A stretch of 39,117 nucleotides of DNA, from assembly GCA_030533315.1 (NCBI GenBank), contig JAUNJL010000018.1:1-39117 (forward strand), in the 5' to 3' direction. Below are positions 32,359 to 39,117 of the stretch, in pieces. Position 1 is the first letter of the stretch, and each line of letters starts with the position of its first letter. The notes below the pieces were generated by a model that did no database searches, was not told the DNA's origin, and saw only the letters and a program-made list of their open reading frames with translations. The position numbers and the translations under genes were made by a program. Origin of the DNA: Eubacteriales bacterium (GTDB lineage: Bacteria > Bacillota_A > Clostridia > Lachnospirales > Lachnospiraceae).

Positions 32359-33792
32359 ATGAACACAGACAGATATACAAGTCCACTATCCCAGAGATAT
32401 GCCAGCAGGGAGATGCAGTACATTTTTTCCCAGGATATGAAGTTTCGTACCTGGAGAAGGCTTTGGATCGCCCTTGCGGAGACGGAAAAGGAATTGGGCC
32501 TGGGGATCACCCAGGAGCAGATCGATGAGCTGAGGGCTCATGCGGAGGATATTAATTATGACGTGGCTATCGCCAGGGAAAAGGAGGTCCGTCACGACGT
32601 GATGTCCCACGTGTACGCCTACGGCGTACAGTGCCCGAAGGCGAAGGGCATCATCCATCTGGGTGCTACCTCCTGCTACGTGGGTGACAATACAGACATC
32701 ATCGTGATGCGGGAGGCTCTGAGGCTGGTTCAGAGGAAGCTGGTCAACGTGATCGGGGAGCTTTGCGGCTTCGCGGAGGAATACAAGGATCAGCCCACCC
32801 TGGCCTTCACTCATTTTCAGCCGGCCCAGCCCACGACCGTGGGTAAGCGGGCGACGCTGTGGGCCCAGGAGTTCTTGATGGATCTGGAGGATCTGGAGTA
32901 TGTGCTGGGCAGCTTGAAGCTTCTCGGCTCCAAGGGGACCACAGGTACCCAGGCCAGCTTTTTGGAGCTTTTTGACGGGGACCAGGAGACCATCGACAGG
33001 ATCGATCCCATGATCGCAGAAAAGATGGGCTTCCGGGAGTGCTATCCCGTGTCCGGGCAGACCTATTCCCGAAAGGTGGACACCCGGGTGCTGAACGTTC
33101 TGGCGGGCATTGCGGCCACAGCCCACAAGATGTCCAACGACATTCGTCTTCTTCAGCACCTGAAGGAGGTGGAGGAGCCCTTTGAAAAGTCTCAGATCGG
33201 TTCCTCGGCCATGGCTTACAAGAGAAATCCCATGCGCAGTGAGCGCATCGCCTCTCTCTCCAGATACGTGATGGTGGATGCTTTGAACCCTGCCATCACC
33301 TCGGCCACCCAGTGGTTTGAGAGGACTCTGGACGATTCTGCCAACAAGCGGCTGAGTGTTCCGGAGGGCTTTTTGGCCATTGACGGTATCCTGGATCTTT
33401 GCCTGAACGTGGTGGACGGCCTGGTGGTATACCCCAAGGTGATTGAGAAGCACCTGATGGCGGAGCTTCCCTTTATGGCGACGGAAAACATTATGATGGA
33501 TGCGGTGAAGGCCGGCGGGGACCGCCAGGAGCTCCATGAGCGCATCCGGGAGCTCTCCATGGAGGCTGGAAGGAACGTGAAGGTGGAAGGAAAGGAAAAC
33601 AATCTTTTGGAGCTGATCGCTGCAGATCCGTCCTTCAACCTGACCCTGGAGGAGCTGAAGAGGACCATGGATCCGAAGAGATATGTGGGACGGGCCAAGG
33701 AGCAGACGGAGGCCTTCCTTGCGAAGGTGGCTGCCCCTGTATTGGAGGCTCATAAGGAGATGCTTGGCATGACGGCCCAGATCAACGTGTAA
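32359..33792 (+). CDS. purB: Adenylosuccinate lyase
   Basis: PurB catalyses two steps of purine synthesis: SAICAR to AICAR plus fumarate, and adenylosuccinate to AMP plus fumarate. The 477-residue protein shows the family signature IGSSAMAYKRNPMRSER, the catalytic-His segment FTHFQPAQPTTVGKR, and SRKVDTRVLNVLAG. It belongs to the longer form common in Clostridia and eukaryotes rather than the 430-residue Bacillus type. AGGAGAGG precedes the ATG. purA, the enzyme that makes its second substrate, lies 2.9 kb downstream on the same strand. Confidence 0.96.
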   Translation: MNTDRYTSPLSQRYASREMQYIFSQDMKFRTWRRLWIALAETEKELGLGITQEQIDELRAHAEDINYDVAIAREKEVRHDVMSHVYAYGVQCPKAKGIIHLGATSCYVGDNTDIIVMREALRLVQRKLVNVIGELCGFAEEYKDQPTLAFTHFQPAQPTTVGKRATLWAQEFLMDLEDLEYVLGSLKLLGSKGTTGTQASFLELFDGDQETIDRIDPMIAEKMGFRECYPVSGQTYSRKVDTRVLNVLAGIAATAHKMSNDIRLLQHLKEVEEPFEKSQIGSSAMAYKRNPMRSERIASLSRYVMVDALNPAITSATQWFERTLDDSANKRLSVPEGFLAIDGILDLCLNVVDGLVVYPKVIEKHLMAELPFMATENIMMDAVKAGGDRQELHERIRELSMEAGRNVKVEGKENNLLELIAADPSFNLTLEELKRTMDPKRYVGRAKEQTEAFLAKVAAPVLEAHKEMLGMTAQINV

Positions 33793-33825
33793 CGGGAATG
33801 TGAGGAAAGGAGCGTGTAGACGAAG

Positions 33826-34380
33826 ATGGTTGTATTGGTAGTCATTTTGGCGGTTCTTTTAATATTGGCGCTTTGGCTGGTGACATCCTACAATGGCTTT
33901 GTGAAGCTGCGCAACCGGTCGGAGGAGGCCTTTGCCGCCATGGATGTTACCCTAAAAAAACGCTATGACCTGATCCCCAATTTTGTGGAGACGGTGAAGG
34001 GATATGCACAGCATGAGAGAGAAACCCTGCAGGCGGTGATCAGCGCCAGGAATCTGGCCATGAACTCGGCCACTCCGGAAGAGAAGATCGCCAACGACAA
34101 TGCCCTGTCAGGCACCTTGAAAAGCCTTTTTGCGGTGGCGGAGGGCTATCCTCAGCTTCGAGCCAACGAAAATTTCCTCAGCCTGCAGAACCAGCTTTCC
34201 CGCATTGAGGAGGAGATCGCAGGCTCCCGCCGTTACTACAATGGCGTGGTAAACAAATACAATACCAGCATTGAGATGTTTCCCGGGGTTCTTTTGGCGG
34301 GGATTTTTGGCTTTCACAGAAAGCCTCTCTATGAGGTGAACGCAGAGGCGGAAAGGGAAAATGTGAAGGTTTCCTTCTGA
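33826..34380 (+). CDS. LemA family protein
   Basis: A 184-residue membrane-anchored protein with one N-terminal transmembrane helix (about 1-22) followed by a helical domain. The LemA pattern is clear: SYNGFVKLRNRSEEAFAAMDVTLKKRYDLIPNFVETVKGYAQHE, then a C-terminal FFxFxxKPLYE-like segment (here GIFGFHRKPLYEV). Function unknown. LemA genes are very often followed by a DUF2207 or TPM-domain gene, as here, suggesting joint action at the membrane. Confidence 0.94.
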   Translation: MVVLVVILAVLLILALWLVTSYNGFVKLRNRSEEAFAAMDVTLKKRYDLIPNFVETVKGYAQHERETLQAVISARNLAMNSATPEEKIANDNALSGTLKSLFAVAEGYPQLRANENFLSLQNQLSRIEEEIAGSRRYYNGVVNKYNTSIEMFPGVLLAGIFGFHRKPLYEVNAEAERENVKVSF

Positions 34381-34478
34381 GGCGAGGGGCCGCACGGGAT
34401 GAGGATGCCATAGCGGCCTGCTCTGCGTACGAAGCCGATGGAAGACGGTTCGCCTGCTGAAAAAAAAAGGGGGTACGG

Positions 34479-36440
34479 ATGAGGAAAAAAGGTGTTTTGG
34501 CTGTGGTGCTGTGCTGTGTGCTTCTGACTCTTGGCTTTGCTTTTTTCGGAAGCCTTTCCGCTGATATGGAGCTGGAGGAAGAGGTTTCTCAGGATACCCA
34601 CATGGATACCATTCGCTTTCAGACCCATGTCGCAGTGGGGGAGGATCAGAGCTATCTTGTGCAGGAGACGATCGAGGTCGATATGCTGACCAGCCGTCAC
34701 GGGATCTATCGCTATGTGCCGGTGAAGGGAACGGTTTACAGCCAGGAAAGGAAAAAGAACCTTCCCTACAAGGCCAAGGTGGAATTGCTCTCCTGCAGCC
34801 AGACAGTTTCCACAGAGTACAGCGACGGCTTTTTTGTCATGAGGCTGGGAGAAGAGGACCGGACGGTACGGGGAGAGCAGACTTATGAGCTGGAGTATCG
34901 CCTGACGCCCATGTTTCAGGGGAAGGACGGCGGCTATGACAGCGCATATATTAACGTGTTTCCCACCAGCTGGCAGAATGCGCTGCCCGCAGGAAGCTCC
35001 TTTTCGGTGACTTTCCCCAAGGATATTGACAAAAAGGACCTTCACTTTTATTATGGAGGATATGGCTCCTCCCGGGATGCTCAGGAGATCCTGAGGATGG
35101 AATGGGACGGCCGTCAGGTGAAGGGTACTCTTCTGGAGGAGCTGCCCCTGGGAGAAGGGGTGACGGTTTACGGAGAGGTGGGAGAGGGATACTTTTCCCG
35201 AACCCACAGGATCCCTCCGGTGGGATTGATCCTTGGGGCGGTGTCCCTTCTGGCTCTGGGGATCACCGGGGGATGCTTTGTTTTTCTGGGGAGGGATGAA
35301 AAGCTGATCTCCTCCGTACAGTTCCAGCCCCCGGTAGATCTGGACAGTGCGGCGGTGGGCTACGTCATTGACGGTGCTGTGGATGACAAAGACATTATTT
35401 CCCTGATCCTATACTGGGCGGACCGGGGGCATCTGGTCATCCAGGAGGATAAAAAACAAAAGATCACCCTCATCAAGACTGGACTTCCTCTGCCGCAGGA
35501 TGCTCCGGGATATGAAAAAACCTTTTATGAAAGACTGTTCCGGAAAGGGGACAAGGTTCAGATCAAGGATCTGAAGTATCGATGTGCGAAGACCATCGAA
35601 TCGGCAAAGGCGCAGGTGGCGGACTATGTGGGGGCAAGAGGCGGCCTTTATACCATCTCATCCAGAGTGGCTCGGGTGGTCTGCACGATTTTGGCCGTGG
35701 TGCCCCTGCTGCTGTTTCTCATCCTTCACATGGAATACAACAAGCTGAGTGTGGGAACCATCATTCTGGGATGGGTCCAGCTGCTCCTGCTGGTGGTTGG
35801 AATGTTGCTCTTCGAGGATGGGGTGGATCGATGGCATGGAAGCTCCCAGGGGAGGCGCACGGCCGTGACGGTCTCGGGTGCGGGCCTTGTGCTGGCTGGG
35901 ATTCTGGGGCTTCTTCAGAATTACTGGCGGCTTTATCAGGCGGGAAGAGTGTTTGATCTTTTGCTGCCTTTGTTCCTTGGCGGGGGAGCCACCCTTCTCT
36001 GCACGACCATGTGTGCGTTCATGAAAAAGCGCACGCCGGTGTGCGTGGATTGGATGGGACGGCTTCTGGGCCTGAGAGAGTTTATCGAGACGGCGGAGCT
36101 GGACCGTCTGAAGGCCATGGCGGAGGAAAATCCCCAATGGTTTTATCATGTGCTGCCCTACACCTATGTGTTTGGCCTTTCGGACGTCTTTGCCAAGAGG
36201 CTGGAGCCGTTGGCCATTCCAGCGCCGGAATGGTATGTGGGGGCTGCCCCGGATTACCATACCTGGAACTATTACCATTTTAGCAGAGCCATGTCCCGCA
36301 GTATGAGCGCTATGACCACGACCCTGACCATGGTGGATGTGTCCGCCGGCACGGGGAAGGCTGGCGGAAGCAGCTTTTCTGGCGGCGGAGGCGGTTTTTC
36401 CGGGGGCGGTTTTGGCGGCGGAGGCGGCGGAAGCTGGTGA
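34479..36440 (+). CDS. DUF2207 domain-containing membrane protein
   Basis: A 653-residue protein with a signal-anchor helix (about 5-27), an extracytoplasmic beta-rich DUF2207 domain (about 30-245, including IETVEVDMLTSRHGIYRYVPVKG-like sequence), and a transmembrane helix near 250-270. A cytoplasmic part follows, then a cluster of transmembrane helices (about 400-510) and a Gly/Ser-rich tail (SFSGGGGGFSGGG) ending in GGGGGGSW. That tail is typical of the family. Function unknown. It pairs with the LemA gene upstream. A hairpin directly follows the stop codon. Confidence 0.92.
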   Translation: MRKKGVLAVVLCCVLLTLGFAFFGSLSADMELEEEVSQDTHMDTIRFQTHVAVGEDQSYLVQETIEVDMLTSRHGIYRYVPVKGTVYSQERKKNLPYKAKVELLSCSQTVSTEYSDGFFVMRLGEEDRTVRGEQTYELEYRLTPMFQGKDGGYDSAYINVFPTSWQNALPAGSSFSVTFPKDIDKKDLHFYYGGYGSSRDAQEILRMEWDGRQVKGTLLEELPLGEGVTVYGEVGEGYFSRTHRIPPVGLILGAVSLLALGITGGCFVFLGRDEKLISSVQFQPPVDLDSAAVGYVIDGAVDDKDIISLILYWADRGHLVIQEDKKQKITLIKTGLPLPQDAPGYEKTFYERLFRKGDKVQIKDLKYRCAKTIESAKAQVADYVGARGGLYTISSRVARVVCTILAVVPLLLFLILHMEYNKLSVGTIILGWVQLLLLVVGMLLFEDGVDRWHGSSQGRRTAVTVSGAGLVLAGILGLLQNYWRLYQAGRVFDLLLPLFLGGGATLLCTTMCAFMKKRTPVCVDWMGRLLGLREFIETAELDRLKAMAEENPQWFYHVLPYTYVFGLSDVFAKRLEPLAIPAPEWYVGAAPDYHTWNYYHFSRAMSRSMSAMTTTLTMVDVSAGTGKAGGSSFSGGGGGFSGGGFGGGGGGSW

Positions 36441-36456
36441 GAGGCCGGGCCTCTCT
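36439..36456 (+). terminator. Hairpin at the end of the DUF2207 gene
   Basis: GAGAGGCC-G-GGCCTCTC is a perfect 8-bp dyad starting in the TGA stop, with no U-run beyond TTC. It could protect the 3' end or act as a weak terminator. The remaining spacer to purA (about 200 bases) shows no clear promoter. Confidence 0.35.
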
Positions 36457-36664
36457 TCATGGGGATGTGAGATAATTTCCGGAGGGCTCCGGTGATTATA
36501 AATTTTGCGGCTGTAAAGGTGCAAGGGCCTGGGGTCTTGGCGCCGGGGCGGCTGCGGGCTCCTTTTGGCTGGATAAGCCGGGGAGGAGGGCTGCGGGAGG
36601 ATCCTGCGGCTCATGGAAAGGCCCCTGATGGGGGAAAGACAAGCACGAGGAGGAATTGAGTGTT

Positions 36665-37942
36665 ATGATCAAAGCAGTAGTTGGAGCGAACTGGGGAGAT
36701 GAGGGAAAAGGCAAGATCACCGATATGCTGGCTCAGGAAGCAGATATTATCATAAGATTTCAGGGCGGGGCCAATGCAGGCCATACCATCGTCAATGATT
36801 ACGGGAAGTTTGCTCTCCATACGCTACCGTCCGGCGTGTTCTACGACCATACCACAAATGTGATCGGCAATGGGGTGGCGCTGAACATTCCAGTGTTCTT
36901 CAAGGAATACAATGAAATCGTGGAAAGAGGCGTTCCGGCGCCGAAGATCCTGATCTCCGACAGGGCGCAGATGGTCATGCCGTACCACATTCTCTTTGAC
37001 CAGTATGAGGAGGAGCGCCTTGGGAAAAACTCCTTCGGGTCTACCAAGTCCGGTATTGCGCCCTTCTATTCAGACAAGTATGCAAAGATCGGTTTCCAGG
37101 TGAGCGAGCTTTTTGACGAAGACCGTCTGATGAAAAAGCTGGTCAGCGTTTGCGAGACGAAGAACGTGCTTCTGGAGCATTTGTACCACAAGCCCATTCT
37201 GGACCCCAAGGAGCTGTTTGAGGAGCTTATGGGCTACAAGAAGATGGTGGCTCCCTATGTGGGCGACGTATCTCAGTATCTGTGGGACGCCATTAAGGAT
37301 GGAAAGCAGATCCTTCTGGAGGGACAGCTGGGAACCTTGAAGGATCCGGATCATGGCATTTACCCCATGGTGACCTCGTCCTCCACCCTGGCTGCTTACG
37401 GCGCCATCGGAGCGGGAGTTCCTCCTTACGAGATCAAGGACGTGATAACGGTGTGCAAGGCCTACTCCAGCGCAGTGGGAGCGGGAGCCTTTGTCTCTGA
37501 GATTTTTGGGGAGGAGGCTGATGAGCTGAGACGGAGAGGAGGAGACGGCGGCGAGTTTGGCGCCACCACAGGCCGTCCGAGACGTATGGGCTGGTTTGAC
37601 TGCGTGGCCTCCAAGTACGGATGCCGTCTCCAGGGAACCACGGAGGTTGCCTTTACGGTGCTGGATGTTTTGGGATATCTGGATGAGATTCCCGTATGCG
37701 TAGGCTACGAGGTGGATGGCCAGGTGACCACGGAGTTTCCCACGACTGCGAAGCTGGAGAAGGCAAGTCCGGTTCTGAACATCCTTCCGGGTTGGAAGTG
37801 TGACATCCGGGGCATCAAGACCTACCAGGAGCTGCCGGAGAACTGCAGAAGGTACGTGGAGTTTGTGGAGAAGCAGATCGGCTTCCCCATTACCATGATC
37901 TCCAATGGACCGGGAAGGAATGATATTATCTACAGAAAATAA
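36665..37942 (+). CDS. purA: Adenylosuccinate synthetase
   Basis: PurA joins IMP and aspartate using GTP to form adenylosuccinate, the first committed step to AMP. The protein of about 425 residues carries NWGDEGKGKITD (GTP/IMP site), FQGGANAGHTIVNDYGKFALH and GATTGRPRRMGWFD, all conserved. Start choice: GAGGAGG lies 11 bases before the ATG at 36665 but only two before a TTG at 36656, which would add three residues; homologues as I remember them start near the ATG. It forms the AMP branch with purB in the same region. Confidence 0.96.
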   Translation: MIKAVVGANWGDEGKGKITDMLAQEADIIIRFQGGANAGHTIVNDYGKFALHTLPSGVFYDHTTNVIGNGVALNIPVFFKEYNEIVERGVPAPKILISDRAQMVMPYHILFDQYEEERLGKNSFGSTKSGIAPFYSDKYAKIGFQVSELFDEDRLMKKLVSVCETKNVLLEHLYHKPILDPKELFEELMGYKKMVAPYVGDVSQYLWDAIKDGKQILLEGQLGTLKDPDHGIYPMVTSSSTLAAYGAIGAGVPPYEIKDVITVCKAYSSAVGAGAFVSEIFGEEADELRRRGGDGGEFGATTGRPRRMGWFDCVASKYGCRLQGTTEVAFTVLDVLGYLDEIPVCVGYEVDGQVTTEFPTTAKLEKASPVLNILPGWKCDIRGIKTYQELPENCRRYVEFVEKQIGFPITMISNGPGRNDIIYRK

Positions 37943-37949
37943 AAGGTCA

Positions 37950-37973
37950 GGCGCCGGAGGATCCTCCGGCGCC
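37950..37973. terminator. Perfect 24-bp palindrome after purA
   Basis: GGCGCCGGAGGA and its exact reverse complement meet head to head eight bases after the purA stop. It lacks a U-run (CCTTATAT follows). It is probably a 3'-end hairpin of the purA mRNA; as DNA it is a full palindrome. Confidence 0.45.
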
Positions 37974-38024
37974 CCTTATATGGTGATGCTTTCAGCTTCC
38001 AAAACAGCCATGATTGGCATGACT

Positions 38025-38041
38025 GGCACAGCGGCTGTGCC
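38025..38041 (+). repeat. Hairpin just upstream of the HAD gene
   Basis: GGCACAGC-G-GCTGTGCC is a perfect 8-bp dyad ending immediately before GTGAAAGGGGAG, the ribosome site of the next gene. It could influence access to that site. Confidence 0.4.
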
Positions 38042-38056
38042 GTGAAAGGGGAGATT

Positions 38057-38875
38057 ATGAGAAATTGGAGACGAATGGCGGCGATCCTGGGAGTGGCGGT
38101 GCTTTTGGCGGTGTTTGCCCTTCCCATGTTTTTCGCTTTTGGGAAGGGAGAAAATGCGCCGGCCTTTTTTCGTGCGTCCCTGGGCGCCCTGATCCTGGTT
38201 CCGGTGATGGCCTATGTGTTTTCCATGGTGTACAGGCTTCTGAACAAGAAAGAGAAAAAGGAGATGGAGAGTGGGATGAAGAATATTATTTTTGACGTGG
38301 GACAGGTCCTGGTCACCTATGATTGGGAAAGCTACCTGAAAAGCTTTGGGTTTCCCCAGGAGGAGTACAAGCTGATAGGAGAAAAGATTTTTCTGAGCCC
38401 TGTCTGGGATGAGAGGGACAAAGGAGAGCTTCCCGAGGAAGAGTATCTTAGAATTTTTGTGGAGGCCCTTCCTCAGTACAAGGAGGACGTGCTTCGGGTG
38501 ATGAAGGAGTCGTACAGGACGATCTCTCCCAGGGATTATGCAGAGACCTGGGTCAAGTATCTGAAAAGCCAGGGTTATCATCTCTACATTCTGTCCAATT
38601 ACAGCGCATACATGCTGGAGCATACCCGTTCCAGGATGACCTTTTTGAAGTATATGGATGGTGAGATCTTCTCCTGCCAGGTAAAGCAGATCAAGCCCAA
38701 CGAGGACATTTATCAGACGCTCCTTTCCACATATGGGCTGGATCCCAGGGAATGTGTGTTTCTGGATGACAGAGAAGAGAACTGCCAGGGAGCCCGCCGT
38801 CTGGGGATCCAGGCGATCCAGTTCAAAAGCTTCCAGCAGGCGGCGAAGGAGCTGGAAAAGCTTGGGATCCGGTAA
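38057..38875 (+). CDS. HAD family hydrolase with an N-terminal two-helix membrane region
   Basis: A protein of about 272 residues. Residues 1-70 contain two hydrophobic helices (MAAILGVAVLLAVFALPMFFAF and SLGALILVPVMAYVFSMVYRLL). The rest is a HAD phosphatase with motif I IIFDVGQVLVTYDW, motif II YILSNYS, the motif III lysine in QIKPNEDIYQ and motif IV VFLDDREENCQGA, resembling the YihX type. The membrane part is unusual and may be a fusion of a small upstream gene; an internal ATG at 38277 gives a normal soluble HAD. The ATG at 38057 is preferred over the GTG at 38042 because AAAGGGGAG precedes it. Substrate unknown. Confidence 0.88.
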   Translation: MRNWRRMAAILGVAVLLAVFALPMFFAFGKGENAPAFFRASLGALILVPVMAYVFSMVYRLLNKKEKKEMESGMKNIIFDVGQVLVTYDWESYLKSFGFPQEEYKLIGEKIFLSPVWDERDKGELPEEEYLRIFVEALPQYKEDVLRVMKESYRTISPRDYAETWVKYLKSQGYHLYILSNYSAYMLEHTRSRMTFLKYMDGEIFSCQVKQIKPNEDIYQTLLSTYGLDPRECVFLDDREENCQGARRLGIQAIQFKSFQQAAKELEKLGIR

Positions 38876-38897
38876 GGAGGGAGCCGTCAAAACGAAG

Positions 38898-38939
38898 AAA
38901 GCGGAAATCCTGCTCTTGAGGTCAGGCTTTCCGCTTTTT
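38898..38939 (+). terminator. Intrinsic terminator after the HAD gene
   Basis: AAAGCGGAAA (38898-38907) pairs with TTTCCGCTTT (38928-38937), with an inner CCTG/CAGG stem, and a T-run at the end. Strong, and possibly active in both directions. Confidence 0.85.
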
Positions 38940-39001
38940 CAGGGGAGGATATAAGTTGTTTCATCTTTTTTCTTTTGTAGGGTTCCATTGAAGGGGGTCC
39001 A

Positions 39002-39117
39002 ATGGACATTCATAGTATGGACAGTAAAACAAAGATTTATACAAATGCTTTGCAGTTCTTTTTGTCTGCTGGCAGGCGGCGGGGCGGTAAAAATATTGTT
39101 TGTCTTTTGAGGGAAAA
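39002..39117 (+). CDS. Possible start of a further gene, cut by the window end
   Basis: An ATG at 39002, five bases after AAGGGGG, opens a frame that stays open for 38 codons to the end of the window. It begins MDIHSMDSKTKIYTNALQFF and continues with a basic Arg/Gly stretch. It matches no family that I recognise from so little sequence. Confidence 0.35.
   Translation, partial: MDIHSMDSKTKIYTNALQFFLSAGRRRGGKNIVCLLRE

Overview
The window looks like chromosome from a spore-forming, fairly G+C-rich member of the Lachnospiraceae (Clostridia). The grounds are the gene order (hrcA-grpE-dnaK-dnaJ-prmA-rsmE; ireB-ruvX-DUF1292; RNase J-YlbF-short MltG-TrmR-U32 peptidase), an HPr-like protein without the phosphorylatable His, a DUF5717/DUF5716-type pair that I recall mainly from Lachnospiraceae, and the sporulation sigma factor gene sigK. 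I cannot name the genus or species. No rRNA, tRNA, CRISPR array or insertion sequence was recognised.

Layout. 1-5.6 kb: HrcA/CIRCE-controlled chaperone operon, closed by a strong terminator. 5.6-9.9 kb: prmA, rsmE, a cysteine desulfurase and thiI (tRNA 4-thiouridine). 9.9-10.1 kb, minus strand: HPr-like protein. 10.3-12.8 kb: mtaB, then ireB-ruvX-DUF1292. 13.2-17.7 kb: RNase J, YlbF-like protein, a catalytic-domain-less MltG-like protein, TrmR-like methyltransferase and TrhP-like U32 protein. 17.9-23.6 kb, minus strand: sigK, split by a 5,016-bp intervening ('skin'-like) element. 23.7-29.6 kb: a three-gene operon of unknown function (1178-aa Ig-like/helical-repeat protein, actin/Hsp70-fold-like protein, TPR-like protein). 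29.6-32.2 kb: polar amino-acid ABC transporter. 32.2-37.9 kb: purB, lemA, DUF2207 protein, purA. 38.0-38.9 kb: membrane-anchored HAD protein. The window ends inside a possible further gene.

The most notable find is the sigK element. The 5' part of sigK ends at 23294 and the 3' part resumes at 18275. Between them lie a large serine recombinase, a GAF-GGDEF-degenerate EAL protein, and a small basic protein that could be the recombination directionality factor. The junctions share a 2-bp core (AA on the sigK strand). Two 20-bp arms in inverted orientation, with one mismatch, lie on the element side of each core. Joining at that core restores an uninterrupted 213-codon sigK with the expected family sequence across the junction (Cys-Ile-Asp-Asn-Glu-Leu-Leu-Met). 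The rebuilt sigma-K starts without a pro-sequence, as in Clostridioides difficile, so element excision may be the main post-transcriptional switch for late mother-cell sigma activity. A cyclic-di-GMP-type protein as cargo of so small an element is, to my knowledge, undescribed.

The second candidate for an undescribed system is the operon at 23882-29593. It is transcribed from a near-consensus promoter and lies immediately beyond sigK, transcribed divergently from it.
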